Source: JAAEPI01 sp965212145 (GTDB lineage: Bacteria > Bacteroidota > Bacteroidia > Cytophagales > Cyclobacteriaceae). Taken from it: 64,000 nt of DNA. The notes under the pieces were generated by a model. It was not told the origin of the DNA, ran no database searches, and worked only from the letters and a program-made list of their open reading frames with translations. This document shows positions 11,801-19,873 of this stretch, piece by piece; the first letter of the stretch is position 1, and the number at the start of each line of letters is the position of its first letter. The translations under genes and the position numbers were made by a program. Where the stretch lies: assembly GCA_965212145.1 (NCBI GenBank), contig CBDBUY010000004.1, positions 186,001 through 250,000 on the forward strand. The letters run 5' to 3'.

Positions 11801-12210
11801 AACTGTGGCCGTCGTGTCTCTGCACTCTGATTTCCGCTCTCCTCCGTTGCCTGGGGAGAGTCCGGCAACTCCGGCGCCGTCTCCGGAGCGCGGCTAGCCG
11901 ACCCTTGTTCTAAGGGAGGTACAGCGCATCCGTCGCTTGTGTTGGCCTGTTGTTGCTGTTGCTCCTGGGAGCTTCCGTGATCCCTAGCCTGTGCTTTCTT
12001 GACGAGAGGCTCAGCACATTGTTCCTCCTGATGCTTCAAAATTGTCTCAGAGTCCTGTGTACTCTGAAGTGGCAAGACCACTGAGGTCTCGCGAAAATTG
12101 TCCAAAACCTCTGAGGCTCCTAACGTGCTCTCACGATTGGGAGCATCTTGATGCGCACTGTCCGCTACCTTAGCAGCATCATTCGGCGCACCCTGAGGGG
12201 TCACCAATTC
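8821..12210 (-). CDS. pol: SDR1 pol: methyltransferase-like domain, reverse transcriptase, RNase H
   Basis: About 1,129 codons, open from just after the gag TGA, with no ATG at its start; it is therefore most simply read as a readthrough extension of gag. Residues about 135-390 form a DNA-methyltransferase-like domain: LEIFAGTAAM (SAM motif), GIDH, QLDL, APPCGTASRAREIP (Pro-Cys catalytic-type motif), IENPYRSFFWHLPEI and DFCMFGGKRLKKTALLAND. The RT follows with DDLSQSFLNACFG, TIDLKSAYRQLPLS (first Asp) and SSFYDDYTLL (Y-D-D). RNase H has YLFTDASQEGEAG, NELESLAVLL, CYLDNEAARVTLL and SNVADAPSRLDF, so all acidic positions are present. It would copy the element RNA to DNA and may methylate DNA. 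No frame damage was seen. The base target of the methyltransferase cannot be told from sequence alone. Confidence 0.85.
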   Translation of the reverse strand, partial: ELVTPQGAPNDAAKVADSAHQDAPNRESTLGASEVLDNFRETSVVLPLQSTQDSETILKHQEEQCAEPLVKKAQARDHGSSQEQQQQQANTSDGCAVPPLEQGSASRAPETAPELPDSPQATEESGNQSAETRRPQFLQGCWILEIFAGTAAMVAAAAAEGLSRSVGIDHVRLASRRGKVIQLDLLLPSHRQLLWKWLRAPGLVAVSLAPPCGTASRAREIPLRRDSEPRPLRTSENPAGRPDLSPDEADRVGKANSLYRITAEIWSFCLQHDILVVIENPYRSFFWHLPEITSILQDDRAVLVRCDFCMFGGKRLKKTALLANDQIIHALAVQCDGQHEHLPWGVVDGEFATKQETAYTNVFCRTFMLALTRHLRERGFKDEREVQSCLGQATATAKVLTTKAHTKRAASFRMLPEFKQTLRWTVSRAQREQVYRPTWMPVDRIPGLKVQTVGEIKVSPVSGSPTDVWLDVCWSPQEFVLQARKAGHPSHMHLGIPPALKQAIDKIARLSSSELAKIRASQSRRWLARASQLQEAEQKFKESLPLHIQQSLQNKRVLLFKEMLEASHYPDKAVADDLARGFSLVGHLALPEGWTPDFRPATLSLEDLVELTQESNEQVVKEVAASTSFTEELWQKSMEEVDKGWSEGPFSLDQAPEGAIFSKRFAIQQGKKVRPIDDLSQSFLNACFGSEGKIELRDAETITAAILMFMRRSDADLVGKTIDLKSAYRQLPLSTEALRMSFVAVKCPRTGQVMLFRLLCLPFGAVAAVHSFIRISLALCHLGHFFWLLPWSSFYDDYTLLSTSTAAQSSDRSASFLLDLLGFDFDRDGDKAQPFKSHFRALGVEFNLAAEGHKTFQVGNTKERTDELIKDLAELATSGKIWPKTWNRLRGRLHFVSSQLTGRVPKRLMRRISEYASAPRHEKGQHQSALRNCLLQLQDYISEARPRTLRAFSSETVYLFTDASQEGEAGLHMGLGAVLFNQQGNILAWFGISLPQEPAEVLVAGKQKVINELESLAVLLSFVLCEAFIKERHIMCYLDNEAARVTLLKMTSDSETLSLLAHTCALLEEAMGMFTFYGRVPSKSNVADAPSRLDFRGLPPDKRIRDDEVLAQVRAIVVNLQQSLSQGNC

Positions 12211-12213
12211 TCA
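12211..12213 (-). promoter_or_regulatory. in-frame TGA between SDR1 gag and pol (candidate readthrough stop)
   Basis: Gag ends with GCC TGA and the next codons GAA TTG GTG ACC stay in the same frame and lead into pol. One stop codon is the only barrier between a 447-residue gag and about 1,129 codons of pol. SDR2 has the same layout, which argues for regulated readthrough rather than a chance mutation. Confidence 0.6.
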
Positions 12214-13554
12214 GGCCTTGGGTGCTTTGTTTTTGTGCTCTATGAATGGGCGCTTGCCGAAGCAGCCCGGGAAGCAGCATACGTGACGACCCTTAGGGCA
12301 GCGGCCTCCCACTGGGGCCTCCTTACATTGCCCCAGTCCAAAGCCAAAGCAAATGGCCTCTCCGTTATCGTCAGCCGGCACACCACTACGAAGGCCAGCT
12401 GGCATGGGCGTGGTGTTCCTGCTACTCCGATAGTCCAAAGACATGTTGATAAAGGGCGTCTTCGAACTGTTCCCTTTCCCTTTACCATCGTCCTTGCCCT
12501 TGAAAGCAGGCTTTCCCCCACCCTTACCTTTATCGGTTCTCTGCCACTTCTCTTGATGTGTCCACTGACTTCCCTTGCCATCCCCCCATCTCTTCCATCG
12601 TCCCCCGTGGCCCCCTTTGTCATGCAGCTGCTGCGGTGCATGCGCCAAAGGCATGAAGTGAAAATTCACATCCATCGTGCTGCTAGCCTCCTCGAAGGCC
12701 TTGTCCAGGCACCTGGCGTCTGCGGCGGGGGCGTTGGCCGCTGACCTTGTCAACTGCGGTTGCCGGCTTGCCAGCTCGAGCCACAGGGCTCTGTCAGCCC
12801 TGAGAACTTGCTGCAGGCTAGGTCGATTATAGCCTGGCGGTGCGGGAGTACTCATGTGCGCAAAGGCTTTCTGCAGCCACCGCTCGTGCACTCGAAAGCT
12901 CAGAACTCCTATCAAATCACACGCCAGCCCTCTCCTCTGCAGTGCTCTGTACGTGGCCATCTCGGTTCCAAGCTGGGCCTGTACCTTGGACGACTTGTCC
13001 TGTATTGCCAGGCCGTTGCCTGACGCATCCAAAGTCAGTTCCTTGGCTGGCTTGGATTGAGACAGCTCTTGCTGTCTCGTGGGGACCTTGCTGGGATGAA
13101 TGTATTTCAAGGAGCCTTGTTCAATCTGTGTGGTAACCGCATCATAAACACAGAACGCAGGTTCCAAGTCGTTCCTTATCTCGAGACCTCCAAGACGCAG
13201 AGCCTGCAGCTCCAACCTCTGGGCCCTTTCCGCTCCTGGCAACTTGCGGACCGCGCTCTCTGGCTGCTGGTCGATGCTTGCCTTGAGGTGTGCAAGACTC
13301 ATCGTCTGAGCCTCGAACAACAGCCGCTTCACGACTGTTAGCTGATTAAGTGACAGATTGTGCGCTCCCAGCTTGTTGCATAGGTCGGTAACCTTGTCAT
13401 CCGTGAGCACCTGTCCAGGTGGCGTGGCAGCGTAGGCCGCCTGGGAGACTGTCTTGATGCCTCCTGCTAAGAACTTGTGCAAGAGAGTCTGCTCCATCCC
13501 AATTTTGAGAGCATGCTGTTCGAAGAAAGGCTGACTGTCAGGAGCACTCGCCAT
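12211..13554 (-). CDS. gag: SDR1 gag-like protein with C-terminal zinc finger
   Basis: 447 residues, starting MASAPDSQPFFEQH at a good ATG. The first 280 residues are helical and include HLKASIDQQPESAVRKLPGA and RADRALWLELASRQ, patterns common in gag proteins of dinoflagellate YR retroelements. A basic Gly/Lys-rich linker follows (TDKGKGGGKPAFKGKDDGKG). The C-terminus is a Cys/His cluster, CFGFGLGQCK, GGRCPKGRHVCCFPGCFG and EHKNK, probably a CCCH-type nucleic-acid-binding finger. Likely role: the coat that packages element RNA. It is in frame with pol across a single TGA. It lies 106 nt downstream of the recombinase gene in the sense direction. Confidence 0.75.
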   Translation of the reverse strand: MASAPDSQPFFEQHALKIGMEQTLLHKFLAGGIKTVSQAAYAATPPGQVLTDDKVTDLCNKLGAHNLSLNQLTVVKRLLFEAQTMSLAHLKASIDQQPESAVRKLPGAERAQRLELQALRLGGLEIRNDLEPAFCVYDAVTTQIEQGSLKYIHPSKVPTRQQELSQSKPAKELTLDASGNGLAIQDKSSKVQAQLGTEMATYRALQRRGLACDLIGVLSFRVHERWLQKAFAHMSTPAPPGYNRPSLQQVLRADRALWLELASRQPQLTRSAANAPAADARCLDKAFEEASSTMDVNFHFMPLAHAPQQLHDKGGHGGRWKRWGDGKGSQWTHQEKWQRTDKGKGGGKPAFKGKDDGKGKGNSSKTPFINMSLDYRSSRNTTPMPAGLRSGVPADDNGEAICFGFGLGQCKEAPVGGRCPKGRHVCCFPGCFGKRPFIEHKNKAPKA

Positions 13555-13660
13555 GGCTATTTGAGCAAAATTAACTCGGTAGCAGACCTCCCAGCAGTCC
13601 TGCTCCCATGATCATGCATCCCTTGTGGCAAATCTGTTAGAGTCTGACTTTTTGTACAGG

Positions 13661-15844
13661 CTAGCCGAAACACTTGCGACATCTGACCCACACTGTGGTG
13701 GGCCGCTCCATGTCGGTAAAATTATGGCTGATCCAGGCCCCGCATTTCAAGGCAGTAGCCCCCTCTTTGTAGAGGTGAAGCATCGTGGACTTGACGTTCT
13801 GGATGGCTCTCCAACCCTCCGGCAAAGTGAGTAGGGGCGGTTTTCCGCTGTCACTCCCCGAGCCTAGCTCCGATGACGAGGCTTCAGAGCTGTCTGAATT
13901 GCTAGCGGTAGAATGTTGCTGTGTATCCCTCTTGGACAACAAGGCCTGCTGGATGCTGGTCTCCCATGCAGAGTCCGAGGCCCCAACCCCGAGCCGAGAT
14001 GTCTCGGACGGCTCCGGCCCCGACGACAGCACGTCATCGTCCACCGGTGCAGCACTGGGCGAGTCCTCTCTTTCGTAGCAATCCAGGCCGCCTGTTTCCT
14101 TTGGCGGTTGGCCTATGTGGCTGTCCGGTGGCAAAGGCTCGTCAGTGTCCTGCAGGTTTCGTCCTCCGGGGCGCTGCAAGCCCGGCAGTTCCTGCAGAGT
14201 GTCTTTCGTGTCCTTCGAAAGGAAGTCCCATGAACCCAGACTTGACTCTGCGCACTCTGGCCCTGAAGAAGCCTTCCAGTAACCACTGCGTGTCGAGTCT
14301 GGGCAGAACTTGCCCGTTCTGACTTGGTGCAAGAGGGACTCTAACTTTCTCAATGGCCCGCTGAGTGCATCACGAGAGTATGCCAAGGTGCTCCAAGCCC
14401 CTGTGGAATGGCGAGCTAGAAGTGTTTGTGTCTCACCATGCACTCCAAGCTTAGAAAGCCAGCCTAAGGCCGTGTGTTTGAGAGAATGCGTGGTGACTCT
14501 CGCAAGAGAAGGCTCGCGCTTCTGCAGCAGTCTCGTCAACCAGTCCGAGGCCTCCGGCGAATCAACTCTTCGCCTAAGCCAGCCTCCATCCGGTCCCACT
14601 GCTGGCAGCAGAGGGCCTACGGGGTCCTGTTCAAAGTCTCGGCCCACCTGTTGGGCAACTGACTGCCATACCGTCCCCCAAATGATGGAGGGGTGGACCC
14701 CTCTCACTGGTGCCACCAACGGCATGAAGAGAGTCTGCTTCTTTCTACGATTGCTTTGCTTGACGTCCTTTGCCCTACCCTCAATGTATCCCCTTGTTGC
14801 TCCTTCGAGTTGCAAGATATCAAACTCAAGGGTCTTGACGAAACGGATATCCGACCACCTGTTGCGTGCATAAATCTGAAACAGAAAGACTCCGGCCGCG
14901 AACCTGTCTAGCAGGTGCAATGAAGTGTCCGCCAAGCACTGTTCCAAAAACACGACCTCCAGGACTGTCAAGTCTCGCGCCTGGTTTGATGGTTCATGCT
15001 CACCTGTCATTCTGTCAGCCAGCCCTTGAACTCTGGGTGAGAGGCAACTCTGCACTGCTGGCACGGCCAACACAAAACGCACGAAAGTAAGGGCCTGAAC
15101 AAAACCCTGAGCAGCCAGCTTTCCTTTGCTCCCGGCAGAAATGTGTCTGCAAAACCTGTAGACAGAGGCCTCTGATGGAGACAGAGGTTCCTCCCGGGTC
15201 TGCTCGTCAAGGTCGGCTTCTGCTTGCAGCCACTTGAAGAAGCGCATGAGGGAAGCAGCCCGCTTTTCTACTGTATGTGGTGACTTCGAACCAAACATAT
15301 CCCTCAACGAAGTCATTTTCGCTTCCTGGTCCATATTCTCCAGCTGTCTGGTAAACGACGCCGATGGAGAGGCCTCAAAAAGCGTCTGCCATTTCGAGAT
15401 GGCCCTGGCCCACATGGCCGTCTCATTCTCCTGAAACGATAAGTCTGCCTTATTATGTCGTATGACCTTAGAAAAGACATCTGCACTGTGGTCCCTACGC
15501 GGCAGCTTAGCTGAGGTTCCTTGGTCAAGATTGGATCGTTGTCCAACCTGAGGCTCCTGAAGAGTTGTGGTTTCATCCACCGGCAAAATCATCTGAGGAG
15601 TCGGCAGGGAGCACTCCAAAATCGGCCGACCCTGAAAGATGTCCCTAAAGACTCCTTGCTCCCACGGCAACAGCACCTGGGGCTGTGCAGCCGCCACGAC
15701 AACCTGGCCTGATGTCAAAACTGGCAATGCAGGTTCTCCCTCTGAGTCACTGTCGGGAGGCACTTCGGCTGCCCGCAAACCTGACATGTCCCCATTCGAG
15801 CCTGTGATGGCGCGCGGAGGGTGGATTTTTGGCTTTGGCATCAT
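13661..15844 (-). CDS. SDR1 tyrosine recombinase
   Basis: 727 residues, starting at the tandem ATG ATG at 15,844. An acidic, Pro-rich N-terminus is followed by an arm/core-binding region (about 130-300, with SLMRFFKWLQAEADL). The catalytic domain covers about 325-495: ARNRWSDIRF (Arg I), VTTHSLKHTALGWLSKLG (the H-x-x-K/R box), LARHSTG (second His box) and LAYSRD with the nucleophilic Tyr. The tail ends in LKCGAW and WVRCRKCFG, a small Cys pattern also present in the SDR2 recombinase. Such enzymes integrate a circular cDNA, which agrees with the TT-core junctions and the absence of target duplication. It lies upstream of gag, whereas in the DIRS/Ngaro elements I recall it follows or overlaps RT. 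It looks intact. Confidence 0.85.
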   Translation of the reverse strand: MMPKPKIHPPRAITGSNGDMSGLRAAEVPPDSDSEGEPALPVLTSGQVVVAAAQPQVLLPWEQGVFRDIFQGRPILECSLPTPQMILPVDETTTLQEPQVGQRSNLDQGTSAKLPRRDHSADVFSKVIRHNKADLSFQENETAMWARAISKWQTLFEASPSASFTRQLENMDQEAKMTSLRDMFGSKSPHTVEKRAASLMRFFKWLQAEADLDEQTREEPLSPSEASVYRFCRHISAGSKGKLAAQGFVQALTFVRFVLAVPAVQSCLSPRVQGLADRMTGEHEPSNQARDLTVLEVVFLEQCLADTSLHLLDRFAAGVFLFQIYARNRWSDIRFVKTLEFDILQLEGATRGYIEGRAKDVKQSNRRKKQTLFMPLVAPVRGVHPSIIWGTVWQSVAQQVGRDFEQDPVGPLLPAVGPDGGWLRRRVDSPEASDWLTRLLQKREPSLARVTTHSLKHTALGWLSKLGVHGETQTLLARHSTGAWSTLAYSRDALSGPLRKLESLLHQVRTGKFCPDSTRSGYWKASSGPECAESSLGSWDFLSKDTKDTLQELPGLQRPGGRNLQDTDEPLPPDSHIGQPPKETGGLDCYEREDSPSAAPVDDDVLSSGPEPSETSRLGVGASDSAWETSIQQALLSKRDTQQHSTASNSDSSEASSSELGSGSDSGKPPLLTLPEGWRAIQNVKSTMLHLYKEGATALKCGAWISHNFTDMERPTTVWVRCRKCFG

Positions 15845-15951
15845 TTCACAATTGTATTCAACTTACTGGCAAGGGGATGCTGCATTCACCAGTGCATCGC
15901 TCCCTGCATTTTGCAAAGGTGCCAAAACTTTGAGTCTCTTGCTGAAGCTGG

Positions 15952-17571
15952 CTACACCGGCCATGGGACGGAAATTCCCTTCAGGACTGCGTTCCGGGGG
16001 TGCAGCAACATGTGGTCTCCGGAGCGAGCGCTTCCAGCGTCTCGACACGCAGCATTCAGGTGGAACATCCCCCCTTCGACCTGGGGTGTGGTCACCTCCA
16101 GCCGGCCTTCCAGGGTGAGGATAACATCTTTCCCTTTGGCCCTGGCCGCCACCTTAGTGATGGAGGAACGAATGGAGCCCTCGCTGAACTCATTGCAGCT
16201 CCCTCGGCCACTGAAGCCATAAGTGGGGAACTCCCCCTCAGTGAAGTCCCCAGGGGCAAGTTCACCCAGCTGCCCTACTCCCAAAGCGCTCGTCCACGGC
16301 AACCCGTGCGAGATGGTCAATGAGTTGCGGTGGTTGGCTGGCTCCTTGTAGGAGGGGCCGTGTATGGTGGTTGGGAAAAAGACCACCATCTGGCCAGGAA
16401 CCTTGAAGATGCTGCCCTCAACAGCTCTCCCTTCAACTTGAAAGACTGGCCTGTTGTTTTGCTTGAACCAGGCGAAGATGCAAGCGCACCTCTCCAGGAC
16501 CGGCTCAGGCAGCATCCCGGGTCCATCCGGGGGGCCCACAAAGTAACCCCGGAGGAGGACACGGTACTCATCCACCAATGCCCCGTCGATTTGTGTGCGA
16601 GCGTCCTTCCATGACATGCTCCACCAGGCCGTCAAGCGGCCATTCTTGACCAGCTCCCTAGCACACAAAGGCCTATCGGGATCAGCCAAGGCCTGCTGCG
16701 CGGCCTCCTGCCATAGATGGGCGTGGAAGCCCTCTTCCTCGCGCTCGGCCTGCCGAGCTGCAGCCGCCTCAATCTCTTCCTTTGTGGCCTCCGCCACTTG
16801 GTAAGGATCTCCCCCGGGGGCAGCTGGCGCTGCGGCAAAAACTTCGCCTCCCTCCGGAGGCTTGTCCTTGGGGTCTGGTTTGGCCCAATCACGGCCTTCG
16901 TCCTTCTTGGGCCATTTGTTCCAGCCCTTCTCCCTTTGCTGGCCCCAGCCCTGGTTCCATTTGCCGGAACTGCCACTGCCACGCTGGCTCCAAGTCTGCT
17001 GCCCCCAGGTCTTCTGGGGTGGCTGCCAATGCTTCCGCTGCCATGAGCTGGAGGCCTCCACTTGGGCTCCGCGCTGTTGCTGAGGCCATTTCTGAACAGG
17101 GGGCGCTGGAGGGGGGGGAAGCGGGGCCTGGGCCACAGCAGGCCCTGTTCCTCCATGAAGGACCGTCTCCGGGATTTGGCACCAACGGTACCCTGGCTCT
17201 GCCACTGGCAAGTGAGAGGATGCCTCTGAACGACGGCTGCGGGGTGACCTGCCCCTGCTCCGCTCACGGGACCGTGTCCTGTCCCTGCGGCGTCTGTCAC
17301 GCCTTCTGCGGCGAGAGTCACTGCTGCTCTCCCTGCGCCGACGGCTGCGGCCGCTCTCAATCCCGGGCATAAACATCCACGGCAACATCTTTTTGGCCTT
17401 CCGCCTCTTGATTTGGCAGCCTTCGCTGCTCTTCTTGTTTCTCTTGTTCCTTCTTCTTTCCTTTTTCTTTTTTTTTTTTTTGGGAGGCTTTCCTCCACTC
17501 TTGAGCCGAGTTTGGATTCGAGCAACGCTTTCGTGCTCAGGTTGCTCTTCATCCATGTGACCAACATCCAC
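15952..17571 (-). CDS. SDR1 SR-rich accessory protein, function unknown
   Basis: 539 residues, starting MDVGHMDEEQPEHES. Residues about 25-115 are extremely basic: a Lys run, then alternating Arg/Ser and Arg/Asp such as RRDRTRSRERSRGRSPRSRR, resembling splicing-factor RS domains. A Pro/Gln/Trp-rich region with repeated KWNQGWGQQ-like words follows (about 145-240). The C-terminal 250 residues look globular, with EEEGFHAHLWQEAAQQALAD, FKVPGQMVVFFPTTIHGPSY and NSLTISHGLPWTSALG; I do not recognise the fold. It is probably an element protein that binds RNA or enters nuclear speckles, which is an inference from composition only. It ends 108 nt upstream of the recombinase start in the sense direction. 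No equivalent was seen in SDR2. Confidence 0.6.
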   Translation of the reverse strand: MDVGHMDEEQPEHESVARIQTRLKSGGKPPKKKKKKKERRRNKRNKKSSEGCQIKRRKAKKMLPWMFMPGIESGRSRRRRESSSDSRRRRRDRRRRDRTRSRERSRGRSPRSRRSEASSHLPVAEPGYRWCQIPETVLHGGTGPAVAQAPLPPPPAPPVQKWPQQQRGAQVEASSSWQRKHWQPPQKTWGQQTWSQRGSGSSGKWNQGWGQQREKGWNKWPKKDEGRDWAKPDPKDKPPEGGEVFAAAPAAPGGDPYQVAEATKEEIEAAAARQAEREEEGFHAHLWQEAAQQALADPDRPLCARELVKNGRLTAWWSMSWKDARTQIDGALVDEYRVLLRGYFVGPPDGPGMLPEPVLERCACIFAWFKQNNRPVFQVEGRAVEGSIFKVPGQMVVFFPTTIHGPSYKEPANHRNSLTISHGLPWTSALGVGQLGELAPGDFTEGEFPTYGFSGRGSCNEFSEGSIRSSITKVAARAKGKDVILTLEGRLEVTTPQVEGGMFHLNAACRDAGSARSGDHMLLHPRNAVLKGISVPWPV

Positions 17572-17857
17572 TCGCTAACAACAAAGGATTGCTACGACAC
17601 TCAATAAGTTTTCCTCGTGATAGCGCCTTCGCTCGACACTCAATAAGTTTTCCTTGTGATAGCGCCTTCGCTTGACCGGCCCTTTGGCCATACTGAGGTG
17701 AGAGGCCCTCTACCTCCTCCTCTCGTTGTGCTCGTGGGTTCAACCTCGAGGCAGCGCACATGTCTTCCGTAAAACTTTTCCAAGGGAGTCATCAGTAAAG
17801 TAAGGCTTGGCTTGCAAAGACTGTTTTCAAAACTTGTGGCTGGTAGGAGCAGTCAAT

Positions 17858-18355
17858 CTAACTACGACGCCTGGTCAGCAACAAAAGGTCCAAGTACTTC
17901 GACTCAGCTGTGACGTACAGCAAACAATCCGTTACCCATCTGGCTGTGATGTAGTCCCATGTGCTGGGTTCCACCTCCTTGAAGAGCAGGAAATACTCTC
18001 CATGAAATGTGCTGTCTACAGCCTCGCACCAATGTTTGGCCAAGGAGGCCATGCGGCAAACCGCGCTGATTGACACGATCTTGATGCGAATCTGGGTGCT
18101 GCGAATCATGACGCGATGCGATCTCACCAACATGTTCCTTGCAGCACAATCCTCAATCCACATGTCAACTGCCTCATCATAGCAGCTGGGGTCATTGGGT
18201 CTGCTGCCGAAGCATACATCCGCCATCCGCCTACAGATGAACTGCACAATCATTATCGCGGCCTCGCGTGGCAGGTGCGTAGTCTGCGCTCGCATGATGT
18301 CAGAAGTCCTAACCGTATAAGGCCCAAACAATGACTGCCACAGCGCCAAACACAA
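17858..18355 (-). CDS. SDR1 small ORF, unknown
   Basis: 165 codons on the element sense strand with natural-looking composition, for example LPREAAIMIVQFICRRMADV and DMWIEDCAARNMLVRSHRV, rich in Cys and Trp. No family recognised. It lies between the coiled-coil ORF and the SR-rich ORF. It could be an accessory protein, or a captured or decaying host exon. The first codons and start are uncertain. Confidence 0.35.
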   Translation of the reverse strand: MCLALWQSLFGPYTVRTSDIMRAQTTHLPREAAIMIVQFICRRMADVCFGSRPNDPSCYDEAVDMWIEDCAARNMLVRSHRVMIRSTQIRIKIVSISAVCRMASLAKHWCEAVDSTFHGEYFLLFKEVEPSTWDYITARWVTDCLLYVTAESKYLDLLLLTRRRS

Positions 18356-18681
18356 AACTCCAAAGCACTATGCACAAGAACTCAACCAGCTTGCAGCCGA
18401 CCCGCCAGGGACCCAAAACCAAGGGGCGCTGAAGAGCCAGGGCACCCTTCTCCAACGCTTTACCCCTTCTACGCATCTACAGGCCGAAAGGAGCCTTCCA
18501 AGTTGTCGCTCTCGAGCCCGTTGCTGATAGACCAGCGTACATAATGGATCTGTCCTCTTGTATGGGGTATTGAAAAGCAACGTAAACCTCAGGTCTAACG
18601 GTCCTGTGGTCTAGTACCGACGCTAACATGATGAGGCCCCGGCCGATGCATACTTGTTGATGACGTTCTTGTGACAACACT

Positions 18682-19074
18682 TCAAGGGTTGTCTGGATGG
18701 GCTGGTGACTCAAGGCTTGCAACCCGATGGTCCAATTCCTGGAGAACAATCTGATGGCATTCCAGGGCTCTCTGCGTTTCCTGCCCGGAGGCGATCTCCA
18801 AGTTGGAGATCCTATCAGCCAAGTCATTAATAGAACGACGCTCCCTTTCAAGAGAGCACACTGCTGCTTCAAGGCGTCTGATCTGTCTTTGCAACTCCTC
18901 CAGTCTCTGAGCTAGAGCATCAAACTCACGCCCTAAGGCTGCCACAACGGTTTCCATGTTGTCGAGGCGATCCTCTACAAAAGGCAAATCCATCGTGGTG
19001 ACATGAGCCTCTAGGCGGGCAACACGTAGCAGCAACGGCGCAAGAATACCCTCCAGGTTTGGGGCTTCAGCCAT
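18682..19074 (-). CDS. SDR1 coiled-coil protein (first ORF after A1)
   Basis: 130 residues from the ATG at 19,074 (MAEAPNLEGILAPLLLRVAR), 44 nt downstream of repeat A1 in the sense direction. Nearly the whole length has a heptad pattern: NMETVVAALGREFDALAQRL, RQIRRLEAAVCSLERERRS, NDLADRISNLEIA and QIVLQELDHRVASLE. It is a likely oligomerising structural protein, comparable to the small coiled-coil ORF1 of some retroelements; a gag-helper role is inferred from position and shape only. The frame is also open upstream through A1, but the ATG is the better start. Confidence 0.55.
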   Translation of the reverse strand: MAEAPNLEGILAPLLLRVARLEAHVTTMDLPFVEDRLDNMETVVAALGREFDALAQRLEELQRQIRRLEAAVCSLERERRSINDLADRISNLEIASGQETQRALECHQIVLQELDHRVASLESPAHPDNP

Positions 19075-19118
19075 CGCCCCCTGCCCGCTACAGAATAATT
19101 CCGTAGCACGTATGGCCA

Positions 19119-19243
19119 CAAGAAAAATTCTTTCCCAGCTCTTGTAGAGCTTGCCCAGGACTGAGAGCCGAAATTTTCTCATCATGAAGATTCGAAAATT
19201 TTCTGTGGAAAATAAAGATTTGTACTTGCAGCACGATAACCTT
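19119..19243 (-). repeat. SDR1 repeat A1 (5' terminus)
   Basis: A 125-nt copy of A2 (8,447-8,571). It forms the outer 5' end of SDR1 in the minus sense. After its final TT the sequence leaves the repeat with CATGCAGACG, which is host flank. Confidence 0.85.
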
Positions 19244-19389
19244 CATGCAGACGAAAAAATCCCTGAGCAAGACCCTGAAGAGACACTGAGAATGTCCTGA
19301 GTGTCAATCCGGAGTGTCCATTCTGCATCAGTTCCAGTGAGTGCACAGGACCGTGCCGTTAGACATCCCCAGAAATTCTGGAGAAAAGA

Positions 19390-19720
19390 CACAAACAAAA
19401 ATTTCCCTAAACCCTAAATCCCTAAAGCCTAAATCCAAAATCCCGAAACTGAAGACCGGCTCCCTTCTATCCACAGGGGAAGCAGACAGACTGAAAGGCG
19501 GCGGTGGACCCCTTCAGCAAGACCGGAAGCCTAAAATTAAAGGACCTGGACTTAAGAACCCGCAACCTGAAATTCAGGACCTGGCGCTTAAAATTCAGGA
19601 CCGGGAAACTAAAATTCAGGATTTGGGTCTTAAAATGAAGGATCTGGGCTCTGGATCCAAAATTAAAGACCTGGGATCTAAAAACTAGAATTTGGAACCT
19701 AAAAATTAAGGTCTGAGCCG
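19390..19720. repeat. degenerate telomere-derived short repeat
   Basis: Starts with CCCTAAATCCCTAAAGCCTA and then drifts into loosely repeated words of about 20 nt such as AAAATTCAGGACCTGG and TTGGGTCTTAAAATGAAG. The same kind of sequence is found at 40,250-40,440, on the other side of copia-A. Confidence 0.6.
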
Positions 19721-19868
19721 TGGACCGAAAATGCTCACAGCTCGGTACAGCTCCTTCCATCCCTCCCCCAGAGCTCTTCCGGTACGTTTCGTCGTCCTTC
19801 TTTATGAAAGTTCGATCAGGTACGTTTCGTCGTCCTTTTCTTTGAAGGGGTCAATCCGGGTCTTTTCC

Positions 19869-19873
19869 GTAAG
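19869..19873. repeat. target-site duplication of copia-A (left)
   Basis: GTAAG, identical to 40,038-40,042 immediately after the 3' LTR. Confidence 0.85.

Larger units (their letters stand above)
7841..19243 (-). mobile_element. SDR1: split-direct-repeat tyrosine-recombinase retrotransposon
   Basis: About 11.4 kb, sense strand minus. In sense order it reads A1 (19,243-19,119), a coiled-coil ORF, a 165-codon ORF, an SR-rich ORF, a tyrosine recombinase, gag, TGA, methyltransferase-RT-RNase H, B1 (8,782-8,570) joined to A2 (8,571-8,447), a 393-nt spacer, and B2 (8,053-7,841). The pattern A1-ORFs-B1A2-B2 is the split-direct-repeat arrangement known from PAT/Ngaro-type YR retrotransposons. The B1/A2 joint reads ACC-TT-ATTTT, the outer B end CAT-TT-ATTTT and the outer A end ACC-TT-CATGC. 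All share a TT core, so the empty target would be CAT-TT-CATGC with no duplication. The A and B copies look nearly identical, which indicates recent insertion. YR, gag and pol are all open, so the element may be autonomous. Confidence 0.85.

Noticed and set aside
17460..17485. Poly-T run as a poly(A) tail of a retroposed mRNA
   Set aside because: It encodes the Lys run of the SR-rich ORF and has no target duplication around it.
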